Shown here piece by piece: positions 10,609 to 21,059 of a stretch of DNA of 64,000 nucleotides. The DNA lies in NCBI GenBank assembly GCA_963772595.1, contig CAVYXZ010000007.1:248001-312000 (forward strand), read 5' to 3'. The notes beneath the pieces were generated by a model. That model saw nothing but the letters and a program-made list of their open reading frames with translations, did not search any database and was not told the origin of the DNA. The stretch comes from CAVYXZ01 sp963772595 (lineage in GTDB: Bacteria > Chloroflexota > Anaerolineae > Aggregatilineales > Phototrophicaceae). The translations under genes were made by a program, and so were the position numbers. The first letter of the stretch is position 1; each line of letters starts with the position of its first letter.

Positions 10609-12141
10609 ATGATTCGCCAATTCTTGCTCTGCCTGATTCTTGTGAGTGCTGCCTGCCAGTCGTTCGCCGCGCCAACGGCCACGCCAACCGCGACCGTCAC
10701 CAGCAGCCCGACGGCCACTGTGACTGCGTCCAATACGCCGACGCCGACCGCCAGCGCAACGGCCACGCTCACGCCCAGCGCCACCAATACGCCAACGCCG
10801 AGCCAGACACCGAGCATCACGCCGACGGCCAGCCTCACACCGCTGCCGGAAGTCGGCTTCGTCTTCGATCACTGGAACGCGGTAGACATCCCGGAGTCAA
10901 TCAGCGGCGGAATCGGCGAGCCGATGATCGCCTTCATCAACCAGAACGACCGCGACGGCATCGGTGATGTGCGCACGCCGCAGCCCGCCACTAACAAGCA
11001 GACGCTGTATTTCGGCTCGGCCAGCAATCCCGGTGTGCGCACGCCTATCCTGGCTATGGATGCCTCGACCGAGGACCAGGTCTACGTGGCCGCCCCCGGC
11101 AACGCGGTCGCTTATTTCGTCACCGGCCAGGGCGGCGACCTGAACGGTCTCTATATTCTCGATCTCACCGTCGGCCTCAGCGGGCGCGTCCTGCCGATTG
11201 ATTCGCTGGTGCAGCGCGGCTTCGTCAGCGAACCGGCCTGGTCGCCGGATGGTTCTGAACTGGCGATCATGCTCGCCACCGCCTACGCCACCGATATTTT
11301 CGCTGTGGGCCGTGATGGCACCAACGCGCGCAACCTGACCAACAGCGGGGCCTACGATCTCTGGCCCTCCTGGTCGCCCAACGGGCGGTACTTGCTCTTC
11401 GTCTCGGACCGGGCGCAGTGCCCAAGCTGGACTCCTGGCGAGGCCGGGGCCTGCGATGCCCTCAGCGACCCCGCGCCCACCGGCGGCAATCCCTACATCC
11501 TCGAACTTGGCACAGGCGAGGTGACCAAGCTTTCGGATCGCCTGGTGACCGAAGCGCCACAGTGGATCAACTCGCGGTTGGTGGCCTTCGGCAGCGGCGA
11601 CCCGGCCCTGGGCGATACTCAGCGGTTGCTTTACACGGTGGATATTGTGTCGGGGGTTGAGCAGCAGACCCGGCTGCTCAGCGGCCCGGCCAGCCAGACT
11701 TTGCTGGACGAAGCCTGGGCACCGGATGGCAGCGCAGTGGTCTACCAGGATGCTTCCGGGGCTGCAAATCCGGTGATGTTGATCGACAGTGCGGGCAATT
11801 TAATTGGGGAACAGGACGAATTGAATTTGCCGCGTTATGGGATGAAGGCCGCCTGGGCACCGGATGGCAGCAAAATCGCCATCGGTGGACTCAACGGCAA
11901 CTGTCCTTACGGCGCGCGGGTGCTGGATGCGTCCTTCAACTTCATCGCGCATGGCAACCCGCCGCCCAGCATGTGCGACCCGACCTTCTCGCCGGATGGC
12001 ACGCTGCTGACCTTTACCGGGGTGAACCCGATCATTGATGGCCGCGTGGATGTCTACGTCGCTAACAACAACGGCTTCGGCGCAGTCAACCTGACCGGCG
12101 ACCTGCGCGGCCAGATTCACCTGCTCGGTTGGGTCGGTTAG
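10609..12141 (+). CDS. TolB-like beta-propeller lipoprotein
   Basis: The 510-aa protein begins with a lipobox signal (LLCLILVSAAC), then a Thr/Pro-rich stalk of about 70 residues made of near-repeats of TPTAT. The rest carries WD40-like PD40/TolB blades: 'SEPAWSPDGSELAIM', 'DLWPSWSPNGRYLLFVSD', 'LDEAWAPDGSAVVYQD', 'MKAAWAPDGSKIAIGG' and 'CDPTFSPDGTLLTFTG'. It is separated by 5 nt from the LysM lipoprotein and is probably co-expressed with it. No Tol-Pal partners are nearby, so a generic surface-binding role is more likely than TolB function. Confidence 0.8.
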   Translation: MIRQFLLCLILVSAACQSFAAPTATPTATVTSSPTATVTASNTPTPTASATATLTPSATNTPTPSQTPSITPTASLTPLPEVGFVFDHWNAVDIPESISGGIGEPMIAFINQNDRDGIGDVRTPQPATNKQTLYFGSASNPGVRTPILAMDASTEDQVYVAAPGNAVAYFVTGQGGDLNGLYILDLTVGLSGRVLPIDSLVQRGFVSEPAWSPDGSELAIMLATAYATDIFAVGRDGTNARNLTNSGAYDLWPSWSPNGRYLLFVSDRAQCPSWTPGEAGACDALSDPAPTGGNPYILELGTGEVTKLSDRLVTEAPQWINSRLVAFGSGDPALGDTQRLLYTVDIVSGVEQQTRLLSGPASQTLLDEAWAPDGSAVVYQDASGAANPVMLIDSAGNLIGEQDELNLPRYGMKAAWAPDGSKIAIGGLNGNCPYGARVLDASFNFIAHGNPPPSMCDPTFSPDGTLLTFTGVNPIIDGRVDVYVANNNGFGAVNLTGDLRGQIHLLGWVG

Positions 12142-12144
12142 GAC

Positions 12145-12393
12145 CTAGTCGTCCTCGACCTGAATCAGACCCTCCTGCTCCATCGCATTGAGGATCTCTG
12201 GCAGGTCGCGCTCGACAACTTCGGATTCCACGCCAAAACGCGAGACCGCCGCGTCGGCGATTTCTTTCAGGGTCATCGGACGCTTGATTAAGCGCCAGAC
12301 CAGCTCGGCGAGCGCATCCAGACTGTAATAGCGCCGCCGGTTCACGTCATACAGAATCACATCATCGGAAGGTTGTAGGGGTGTAACGGCCAT
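12145..12393 (-). CDS. PqqD-family small protein
   Basis: This 82-aa protein matches the PqqD fold: ILYDVNRRRYYSLDALAELVWRLI, then LKEIADAAVSRFGVE and a C-terminal helix (LPEILNAMEQEGLI). PqqD-like proteins (RiPP recognition elements) bind leader peptides for radical-SAM or ATP-grasp maturases, but many stand-alone homologs have no known partner. No radical-SAM maturase or precursor peptide is adjacent. It is convergent with the TolB-like gene and divergent from fabG. Confidence 0.75.
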   Translation of the reverse strand: MAVTPLQPSDDVILYDVNRRRYYSLDALAELVWRLIKRPMTLKEIADAAVSRFGVESEVVERDLPEILNAMEQEGLIQVEDD

Positions 12394-12556
12394 AGTGTCT
12401 ACTCGTTGAACGATTTATCATGCCATGTCATGGTATCAGAAACCCATTGCAAATGACTAAAATCATTATAGACAGTCTTTGTGTGTCTTTATTGTTAATA
12501 TTGTCTAAGATCGCGTCAAGCAGACGTTAACAATAGCCATTCCAGGCTGAAAAAGG

Positions 12557-12562
12557 TATAGT
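12557..12562 (+). promoter_or_regulatory. Probable -10 box of fabG
   Basis: TATAGT at 12557-12562 lies 31 nt before the fabG ATG, followed by a clear ribosome-binding site (GAGAGGA). No convincing -35 at 17 nt was found. The remaining 200-nt divergent spacer (12394-12593) is AT-rich and shows no other feature. Confidence 0.35.
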
Positions 12563-12593
12563 TGCACAAACATTCATCACGAGAGGAATCCTT

Positions 12594-13337
12594 ATGACAG
12601 CACTGGATGGGCGCATCGCCGTTGTCACCGGCTCCAGCCGGGGAATTGGGCGCGGCATCGCGCTCGAACTGGCGAAACGCGGCGCGTCGGTGGTGATTAA
12701 CTATAATGCCAGCGCCGAGGCCGCCAACGACGTGGTCGAGGAAATTACCCGCGCTGACGGCCAGGCCATCGCTGTGCAGGCTGATGTCAGCACGGAAGAA
12801 GGCGCGAACCACCTGATTAAGACCACGCTCGATACCTATGGGCAAATCGATATCCTGGTCAACAACGCCGGGACCACCCGCGACAACGTCATTATGATGA
12901 TGAAAGCGGAGGATTTCGACACCGTGCTGGATACCAACCTGCGCAGCGCCTGGCTCTGCTCGAAGGTCGCCGCCCGCAGCATGATGCGCAAGCGCAGCGG
13001 ACGCATTATCAACATTACCAGCATCAGTGGCATCGCCGGTCAGGGCGGACAGACCAATTACAGCGCCAGCAAGGCCGGTCTGATTGGCCTGACCAAAGCA
13101 CTCGCCAAAGAGATCGGCCCGCGCGGGATTACGGTCAACGCCGTCGCCCCCGGCTTCGTCGTCACCGACCTGACGCGCGAATTAGAGGATCTAATCAAGA
13201 TGGCCGAGGAATACGCCGCCCTGCGCAAGCTGGCGACCATTCAGGATGTCGCCAACGCCGTCGCCTTTCTCGCCTCGGACGATGCCGCGCTCATCACCGG
13301 TCAGGTGCTGACCGTTGACGGCGGCACGGTGATGTAA
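12594..13337 (+). CDS. fabG: 3-oxoacyl-ACP reductase (SDR family)
   Basis: This 247-aa short-chain dehydrogenase reduces 3-oxoacyl-ACP with NADPH in fatty-acid elongation. The Rossmann cofactor motif TGSSRGIG (12-19), NNAG (90-93), Asn115, Ser143, Tyr156 and Lys160 (YSASK) are all in place. The C-terminal GQVLTVDGG is the FabG ending. It is intact, starts at ATG 12594 behind GAGAGGA, and is followed 14 nt later by the HIT gene. No other fab gene is nearby, so a different ketoreductase substrate is possible. Confidence 0.88.
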   Translation: MTALDGRIAVVTGSSRGIGRGIALELAKRGASVVINYNASAEAANDVVEEITRADGQAIAVQADVSTEEGANHLIKTTLDTYGQIDILVNNAGTTRDNVIMMMKAEDFDTVLDTNLRSAWLCSKVAARSMMRKRSGRIINITSISGIAGQGGQTNYSASKAGLIGLTKALAKEIGPRGITVNAVAPGFVVTDLTRELEDLIKMAEEYAALRKLATIQDVANAVAFLASDDAALITGQVLTVDGGTVM

Positions 13338-13351
13338 CGAAGGAGAACCCT

Positions 13352-13705
13352 ATGCCCAGCATTTTCTCGAAGATCGTCGCCGGGGAGATCCCTGCGGACA
13401 TCGTCTACCAGGATGATCGGGTGACGGCCTTCAAGGACATCAACCCCCAGGCCCCGACACATATCCTGATCGTCCCCAACAAGGAAATTCCCACCACCAA
13501 CGATGTCACGGCCAAAGACGAAGCCCTGCTCGGCCATTTGTTTGTGGTCGCTGCGAAAATCGCCGCCGAACAGGGAATCGCAGAAGACGGCTACCGTCTG
13601 ATCGTCAACTGCAACGAACACGCCGGGCAAGAGGTCTTTCACCTGCACATGCACCTGCTGGGGGGCCGTCCCCTGGGGCCGATGCTGCGCCAGCCCAAGC
13701 CTTAA
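13352..13705 (+). CDS. HIT-family nucleotide hydrolase (HinT-like)
   Basis: This 117-aa histidine-triad protein hydrolyses purine nucleoside phosphoramidates or related adducts. The triad HLHMHLLGG (His97, His99, His101) is intact, and the N-terminal FSKIVAGEIPADIVYQDD and DINPQAPTHILIVP are HinT hallmarks. The ribosome-binding site AAGGAG lies just upstream. It probably shares the fabG transcript. Its stop overlaps the convergent DsbA-like gene by 4 nt (TTAA). Confidence 0.9.
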   Translation: MPSIFSKIVAGEIPADIVYQDDRVTAFKDINPQAPTHILIVPNKEIPTTNDVTAKDEALLGHLFVVAAKIAAEQGIAEDGYRLIVNCNEHAGQEVFHLHMHLLGGRPLGPMLRQPKP

Positions 13706-14409
13706 GCAGCAGACTGGCCTGCGCCCAGGGCCGCGTCGATTGCCGCGTTGACGGCTTGCACCGAAGAATGGTTCACAAGCTGGCCGTTGACCAACAGACC
13801 CGGCGTTCCAGGCACGCCGGCATCGCGCATGGACTGCGCAGCGGATCGGAGCACCTTGGGGACCGCCATGTTCTGGTGGCACTCACTCCAGACCGCCATA
13901 TCCAGCCCCAGGTTGAACGCCCCGGCGTCGAGCCGGTCAGCACTGAAAGCCTCGATACCGTACTGCCCCTGCCAGAAGAACAAAGCGCTGTGATAGGGCC
14001 AGAAGGCCCCCTGCTGTTCGGCACATAACGCTGCCTCTGCTGCGCCCAGGCCGTTAGGCACGCCGCCTGTGCCATAGATCGGCACATAGGTGAAGCTGAT
14101 GTCACCCGCTGCGGCACGTTCGATCAAGGCTGGCATGACCGTGTCGTGAAATACCATGCAGTGCGGGCAATCGAAGCTGCCGTACTCGACCACCTGGACC
14201 GGCGCATCGGGATCACCCAGCACGGGGAAGCCTTGCGCGTTCATAGACTGAGGAACGCCATCGTAAAGCGCTTCAGCATCCGGCGGAATCGGGGCCTCAA
14301 CGGCTGAAAACGGCCCTGGAACGCCGCTATCGAACAGCAGCGAACCAGGGAAAGCAGCACAACCAGCCACAAGCAGCAGGCTGATGATCGCCATCGCGCG
14401 TAGTTTCAT
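13702..14409 (-). CDS. DsbA-like thioredoxin-fold lipoprotein
   Basis: This thiol oxidoreductase is predicted to sit on the outer face of the membrane. The start at ATG 14409 gives a lipoprotein signal (MAIISLLLVAGC). The thioredoxin_4 domain has the redox motif CPHC within YGSFDCPHCMVFHDTV and the cis-Pro region GVPGTPGLLVNGQLV. It is about 235 aa and intact. It lies 16 nt downstream of a close paralog with shared text (DISFTYVPIYGTGG; PYHSALFFWQGQYG), indicating tandem duplication. A role in disulfide formation of exported proteins is inferred. Confidence 0.85.
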   Translation of the reverse strand: MKLRAMAIISLLLVAGCAAFPGSLLFDSGVPGPFSAVEAPIPPDAEALYDGVPQSMNAQGFPVLGDPDAPVQVVEYGSFDCPHCMVFHDTVMPALIERAAAGDISFTYVPIYGTGGVPNGLGAAEAALCAEQQGAFWPYHSALFFWQGQYGIEAFSADRLDAGAFNLGLDMAVWSECHQNMAVPKVLRSAAQSMRDAGVPGTPGLLVNGQLVNHSSVQAVNAAIDAALGAGQSAA

Positions 14410-14425
14410 CGGCACGGCGCTCAGC

Positions 14426-15154
14426 TTAACTGCCCGCCAGCGCTGCGTCAATCGCGTCGTTGACGTCGCTGACAGTGGTCGCGTTTTCGACCATTTGCCC
14501 GTTCACGAACAGTGTCGGCGTACCCTGGACAGCCTGCGCCGTCATTGCATTCCGCGCCGTCGTGAGTACGTCGTTCACCTCAGCACTCTGGATGCAGGCG
14601 TGCCACGCGCCCATATCCAGGCCCAGGTTCGACGCACCGGATTCCAGACGGTTGCCACCGAGGGCGGTGTTGCCATACAGACTCTGCCAGGAAAACAGCG
14701 CACTGTGATAGGCCCAGAACTTGCCCTGCTCCCCAGCGCAGAGGGCTGCACGTGCCGCGCCCTGCCCGTTGGGAATTCCGCCTGTGCCATAGATCGGCAC
14801 ATAGGTGAAGCTGATGTCACCCGCTTTCGCCCGGTCCACCAGAGTCGGCGTCACGAACTCGTGGAACTCAGCACAGTGCGGGCAGTCAAAGCTTGAATAT
14901 TCGACCACCTGAACTGGCGCGTCCGGGTTGCCCAGAACCGGAAAGCCATCGGTATTCGTCGATTGAGGAATGTCCGCGTAACTGTTGCTTTCTTCAGGAA
15001 TGGGTGCCTCGGCGGGTTGGTTCGACAGCAGCACCAGCAGGATTGCGATCACTGCAACTACCACAACCGCAGCCACAGCCAGAACCTGACGGTTACGCCG
15101 CCGCTCCTGTTCGCGCTGCTTGCGGCGTTCTCGCGTTCGTGTACGTGAACTCAT
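14426..15154 (-). CDS. DsbA-like thioredoxin-fold protein, membrane-anchored
   Basis: The start at ATG 15154 gives a highly basic N-terminus (SSRTRTRERRKQREQERRR) followed by one membrane helix (VLAVAAVVVVAVIAILLVLL). The C-terminal thioredoxin domain faces out, with CPHC in YSSFDCPHCAEFHEFV and cis-Pro in VQGTPTLFVNGQMV. It is 242 aa and intact. It is paralogous to the next gene but uses a membrane anchor instead of a lipid anchor. Such pairs may have distinct redox partners. No DsbB or VKOR gene is present in the window. Confidence 0.85.
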   Translation of the reverse strand: MSSRTRTRERRKQREQERRRNRQVLAVAAVVVVAVIAILLVLLSNQPAEAPIPEESNSYADIPQSTNTDGFPVLGNPDAPVQVVEYSSFDCPHCAEFHEFVTPTLVDRAKAGDISFTYVPIYGTGGIPNGQGAARAALCAGEQGKFWAYHSALFSWQSLYGNTALGGNRLESGASNLGLDMGAWHACIQSAEVNDVLTTARNAMTAQAVQGTPTLFVNGQMVENATTVSDVNDAIDAALAGS

Positions 15155-15251
15155 CTCGACCTCTCTATGTCCTACCTCGACCAATAGGGCAATAATACCG
15201 CCACAGTCGCCTTTTGTTCAACCGCCGCCAGATAAAATACGACGAACTACC

Positions 15252-15281
15252 GTGTCAAAGGCCCTGCTCATCGGGTAAAAT
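15252..15281 (+). promoter_or_regulatory. Probable promoter of aconitase
   Basis: GTGTCA (15252-15257) and TAAAAT (15276-15281) are 18 nt apart, about 40 nt upstream of the aconitase ATG. The match is moderate. Confidence 0.4.
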
Positions 15282-15320
15282 GAGGGATATTCACAACATA
15301 TGCAACGAGGTAAAGCAGCT

Positions 15321-18040
<2,720 letters not shown>

Positions 18041-18058
18041 TGTTGTCGAAGACTAGAG

Positions 18059-18092
18059 AATAAAATGCCCGTCTCAATAGAGAGGCGGGCAT
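18059..18092 (-). terminator. Intrinsic terminator of the restriction gene
   Basis: A hairpin with ATGCCCG arms spans 18065-18092. On the minus strand it is followed by ATTTTATT, so it fits termination of the minus-strand C-R transcript. It may also act on the convergent aconitase message. Confidence 0.7.
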
Positions 18093-18103
18093 CACAATTA
18101 TCC

Positions 18104-18593
18104 TTACGCCTGAGGTAAATAGATTGTTTCGCCCTTTTCCATCACGTATTTCAACGGAATCTTTGGGATTATTGATGTCTCTTCCACCTCGTTCATGCCA
18201 TCGCTTCTCCCATTTCTGATAATAAGGCTCTAAGTCATTTGGGGTCAGTCCATAAATCGCCCTGAGTTCGATACCTTCATATACAGCGAAAATCCAGTGA
18301 ACTTTGCGATATTTTTCGATAATCAAGGGGTTGAGATGGTGATGCGTGGAAAAACTTCTCGTGAGTAGGATATTCACCGACTTTAACTCATACTCGTTGC
18401 CTTGGTCGTCAATTGCATCATTTCCTTCCCGTCCAGGTAGAACTTTGAGACCAGTTAGCAGCAATACTGCAACAGCTTCCCGCCATTGTCTTGGAAAATA
18501 TCGTTGATTCCGTGACGCGATGCTAGTGCTTGATATTGACGGATGTAAGGAAATAGAGAAATCCAAAATTGCTTTATCTTTATGGGGTTTCAT
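18104..18593 (-). CDS. PvuII-like type II restriction endonuclease, frameshifted
   Basis: The protein matches remembered PvuII endonuclease, which cuts CAGCTG. LPGREGNDA, then EYELKS, supply the catalytic Asp-Glu-Lys; FSTHHHLNP is the recognition-loop His region; YRKVHWIFAVY, LEPYYQKWEKRWH and GGRDINNPK also match. In the main frame the first 40 residues look wrong, but the +1 frame reads RHGINDIFQDNGGKLLQ as in PvuII, and a dropped G near 18468 restores the frame. An extra A in the run after INNP hides the natural C-terminus (IPLKYVMEKGETIYLPQA, stop 18106-18104). Repaired length is about 160 aa, as in PvuII. ATG 18593 overlaps the controller gene by 14 nt. Confidence 0.9.
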
Positions 18594-18816
18594 TGTAGTC
18601 TTTGAGGAGATCAGAAAGCTGGCAGTTCAAAGCAATTGCCAGTTTTTCCATGTTGTCAATAGAGATATTGCGCTCTCCTCGCTCAACAGAGCCAACGTAT
18701 GTTCGATGTAGTCCCGATAGTTGAGCCAAGGCTTCCTGCGGTAAGTTTCGTTGTCGCCTTAGGTAGAGTAAGTTTGAAGCAAAAACCATTCTTGCAGATT
18801 TTTTAGCTGTTAACAT
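18580..18816 (-). CDS. Controller (C) protein of the PvuII-like RM system
   Basis: This 78-aa helix-turn-helix protein of the XRE/C.PvuII class activates its own and the restriction gene's transcription by binding C-boxes. The HTH spans about residues 26-52: LPQEALAQLSG, then LHRTYVGSVERGERNIS, the hallmark of C proteins. It is encoded just upstream of, and overlapping, the endonuclease gene, and divergently from the methyltransferase, exactly as in PvuII. The reading frame is intact. Delayed restriction expression until the methylase has protected the host is known for this class and inferred here. Confidence 0.9.
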   Translation of the reverse strand: MLTAKKSARMVFASNLLYLRRQRNLPQEALAQLSGLHRTYVGSVERGERNISIDNMEKLAIALNCQLSDLLKDYNETP

Positions 18817-18838
18817 ATTAGGAAAATACTGATATGAT

Positions 18839-18864
18839 GACTATATGTCTACAGACTATGAGTA
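18839..18864. promoter_or_regulatory. Tandem C-boxes between C-R and M genes
   Basis: Two spaced elements, GACTATATGTC (18839-18849) and GACTATGAGTA (18854-18864), are separated by TACA. They resemble the GACT-N3-AGTC C-box consensus of C.PvuII-type operators. They lie 23-48 nt upstream of the C-gene start and about 25 nt before the methyltransferase start, the expected site for autoactivation. Confidence 0.75.
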
Positions 18865-18888
18865 GCATTATCGGGATGTGTTGCCATC

Positions 18889-19870
18889 ATGACAGCTAGT
18901 AGGATCACTTATTGTACAGAATTAGGCCAAGCCTATTGTGGTGACGCTCTCAATTTATTATCCACCTTGCCAGATAGTAGCGTTAATCTTGTTATCACAA
19001 GCCCTCCCTTTGCTTTACAACGCAAAAAAGATTATGGAAATAGAGAACAAACACAATATGTAGCTTGGTTAGCTGATTTCGCAAAAGTTGTATACGACAA
19101 GTTGACGGATGACGGAAGTTTTGTGCTTGATTTGGGAGGAGCCTACAGAAAAGGTATTCCAGCCAGAAGCCTGTACAATTTCCGAGTATTAATCCATCTT
19201 TGCGACGAACTTGGCTTCTTCTTAGCCGAGGATTTCTACTGGTATAATCCGTCCAAACTACCTAGTCCTATTGAATGGGTAAACAAAAGAAAACTCAGAG
19301 CTAAAGATGCCGTTAACACAATTTGGTGGTTAAGCAAAACAGAATTTCCTAAAGCAAATGTTTCCAACGTTCTTACTGAATATAGTGATCGAATGAAAAA
19401 ACTCCTGGAAGATACCTGATAGAATTCTACACTCCAAAGTCCCGACCATCTGGACACAATATTGGTCGAAGTTTTCCAAGAACAACGGTGGATCAATACC
19501 TTCCAACTTGTTAAGTATTCCAAATTCTGATTCAAACAGTTTATACTTGCGTGGTTGCAAGACTGTAGGTATCAAAGCTCATCCCGCACGTTTTCCAGCA
19601 AAGCTTCCTGAGTTCTTTATAAGATTTCTGACAGACCCTCAAGACTTGGTGGTAGATATATTTGCAGGATCAAATACTACTGGTAGTGTCGCAGAGAGCG
19701 AAGGTAGGAAGTGGATTGCGTATGAAAAGTCCTTACAATACTTGGCCGCATCGGCGTTTCGCTTTCTCGATGCAGATATACCTGAAGCCGAGATTGAGGA
19801 AGTGTATGATTTGATTCTCTCTGGTGAAATTATAGATTTAAGAAAGTACACCAGACCAAAACTCTTCTAG
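18889..19870 (+). CDS. PvuII-like N4-cytosine DNA methyltransferase, frameshifted
   Basis: The enzyme transfers a methyl group from S-adenosylmethionine to a cytosine N4; by homology the site is CAGCTG. Motif IV is TSPPFALQRKKDYGN near residue 38, and motif I follows in the C-terminal half (VVDIFAGSNTTGSVAE), the beta-class order of M.PvuII. LPSPIEWVNKRKLR, AVNTIWWLSKTEFPK, HPARFPAKLPEFFIRF and AASAFRFLDADI also match M.PvuII as I recall it. Two breaks lie near 19412 and 19470 between the two visible frames. Repaired length is about 327 aa. It is AT-rich like the C and R genes and unlike its neighbours. Confidence 0.9.
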
Positions 19871-19928
19871 GTTAAGCTTTGCAGGACAAGCTCTTTCGAC
19901 ATTGTGCTACAGATTAGAAATCTAATAC

Positions 19929-20498
19929 ATGCCTGATTATCGAATTCTAGCTTTTGACTCGGAACAATCCTGGGAAGCCTGGCTTGAAGCGCACTATAGC
20001 GAACCGGACGGCCTCTGGCTCAAGATCGCCAAGGCAGGCACGGGCATCCCCACGGTGACTTACGCCGAAGCGCTGAATGTCGCGCTGTGCTTTGGCTGGA
20101 TCGACGGCCAGAAGCAGAAGTTTGACGACCAGTACTGGCTGCAAAAGTTCACGCCGCGCCGCGCCAAAAGCCCCTGGTCGCAGCGCAACAAGGGCCTGGT
20201 CGCGGACCTGATCGCCGCAGGCCGGATGCGTGAGGCCGGTCAGCAGGAGATCGACCGGGCCAAAGCCGATGGCCGCTGGGACGCCGCCTACGCCTCGCAG
20301 AGCAAGATCGAAGTGCCGGAAGACTTCCAGGCCGCGCTGGACGCTCACCCGGACGCCAAAGCCTTCTTCGCCACGCTCAACAGCGCCAACCGCTACGCCG
20401 TCCTCTACCGCATCACCACCGCCAAACGCGCCGAAACTCGCCAGAAACGCCTCACACAGCTCATTGACATGCTCGACCGGGGCGAGAAGCTGCACTAA
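19929..20498 (+). CDS. YdeI/OmpD-associated family protein
   Basis: This intact 189-aa protein belongs to the YdeI/OmdA group. The N-terminal domain has EPDGLWLKIAKAGTG and VTYAEALNVALCFGWIDGQ, then KFTPRRAKSPWSQRN. The C-terminal OmdA-like helices end with RAETRQKRLTQLIDML. Family members are linked to stress or antimicrobial-peptide tolerance, but no biochemical activity is established. Base composition returns to GC-rich here, marking the right edge of the RM island. Confidence 0.8.
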   Translation: MPDYRILAFDSEQSWEAWLEAHYSEPDGLWLKIAKAGTGIPTVTYAEALNVALCFGWIDGQKQKFDDQYWLQKFTPRRAKSPWSQRNKGLVADLIAAGRMREAGQQEIDRAKADGRWDAAYASQSKIEVPEDFQAALDAHPDAKAFFATLNSANRYAVLYRITTAKRAETRQKRLTQLIDMLDRGEKLH

Positions 20499-20509
20499 CT
20501 TCCGCCGAC

Positions 20510-20540
20510 CTGACCCCGATTTCTGGCCTTCTGCTATAAT
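20510..20540 (+). promoter_or_regulatory. Promoter of rnhA
   Basis: A perfect TATAAT (20535-20540) with an extended -10 (TGC just before it) lies 22 nt upstream of the RNase H start. The best -35 candidate is CTGACC at 20510-20515 with a 19-nt spacer, so the extended -10 probably matters more. CTGGAGG provides the ribosome-binding site. Confidence 0.6.
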
Positions 20541-20561
20541 GCAGGCCCCTGGAGGCATATC

Positions 20562-21008
20562 ATGACCCAACCCGAAGTCGAAATCTACACCGATGGCGGC
20601 GCGAAACCCAATCCCAACGGCCCTGGCGGCTGGGCAGCCCTGCTCATCTCCGGCACGCATCAGAAAGAACTCAGCGGCGGTGAACGCAGCACCACCAACA
20701 ACCGCATGGAACTCACGGCGGCCATCATGGCCCTGGAATCGCTCAAGGAACCCTGCGTGGTCAAGCTGCACACCGACAGCCAGTACCTCAAGAACGGCAT
20801 CACGCAGTGGATGTACAACTGGCGCAAGAACGGCTGGAAGACCGCCAGCAAGAAGCCGGTCAAGAATCAGGACCTGTGGCAGCGGCTGGACGCGGCAACT
20901 CAGCGTCACGCTGTCAGCTGGGCCTGGGTCAAGGGGCACGACGGCCACGAACACAACGAACGAGTCGATCAACTGGCGACAGAAGCCCGCGAGCGCCTGA
21001 CGAAATAG
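20562..21008 (+). CDS. rnhA: Ribonuclease HI
   Basis: This 148-aa cytoplasmic endonuclease degrades the RNA strand of RNA-DNA hybrids (R-loops, primers). All four acidic catalytic residues are visible: Asp11 (YTDGGA), Glu50 (NNRMEL), Asp72 (HTDSQY) and Asp136 (NERVDQLA). The handle region with YNWRKNGWKTASKKPVKNQD is typical of E. coli-type RNase HI. The gene is intact, and 51 nt separate it from the aminotransferase. Confidence 0.95.
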   Translation: MTQPEVEIYTDGGAKPNPNGPGGWAALLISGTHQKELSGGERSTTNNRMELTAAIMALESLKEPCVVKLHTDSQYLKNGITQWMYNWRKNGWKTASKKPVKNQDLWQRLDAATQRHAVSWAWVKGHDGHEHNERVDQLATEARERLTK

Positions 21009-21025
21009 CGGCGCTGTGGTATAGT
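20997..21025 (+). promoter_or_regulatory. Promoter of the aminotransferase
   Basis: CTGACG (20997-21002) and TATAGT (21020-21025) are 17 nt apart, 35 nt upstream of the aminotransferase ATG. The -35 overlaps the end of rnhA. GGAGAG acts as ribosome-binding site. Confidence 0.5.
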
Positions 21026-21059
21026 CCACGATCGCCATCACAGCACATGGAGAGAACCT

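Noticed and set aside
10681..10850. Thr/Pro repeat tract as a CRISPR-like or tandem DNA repeat
   Set aside because: It encodes the degenerate TPTAT protein stalk; no constant repeat or spacer pattern.
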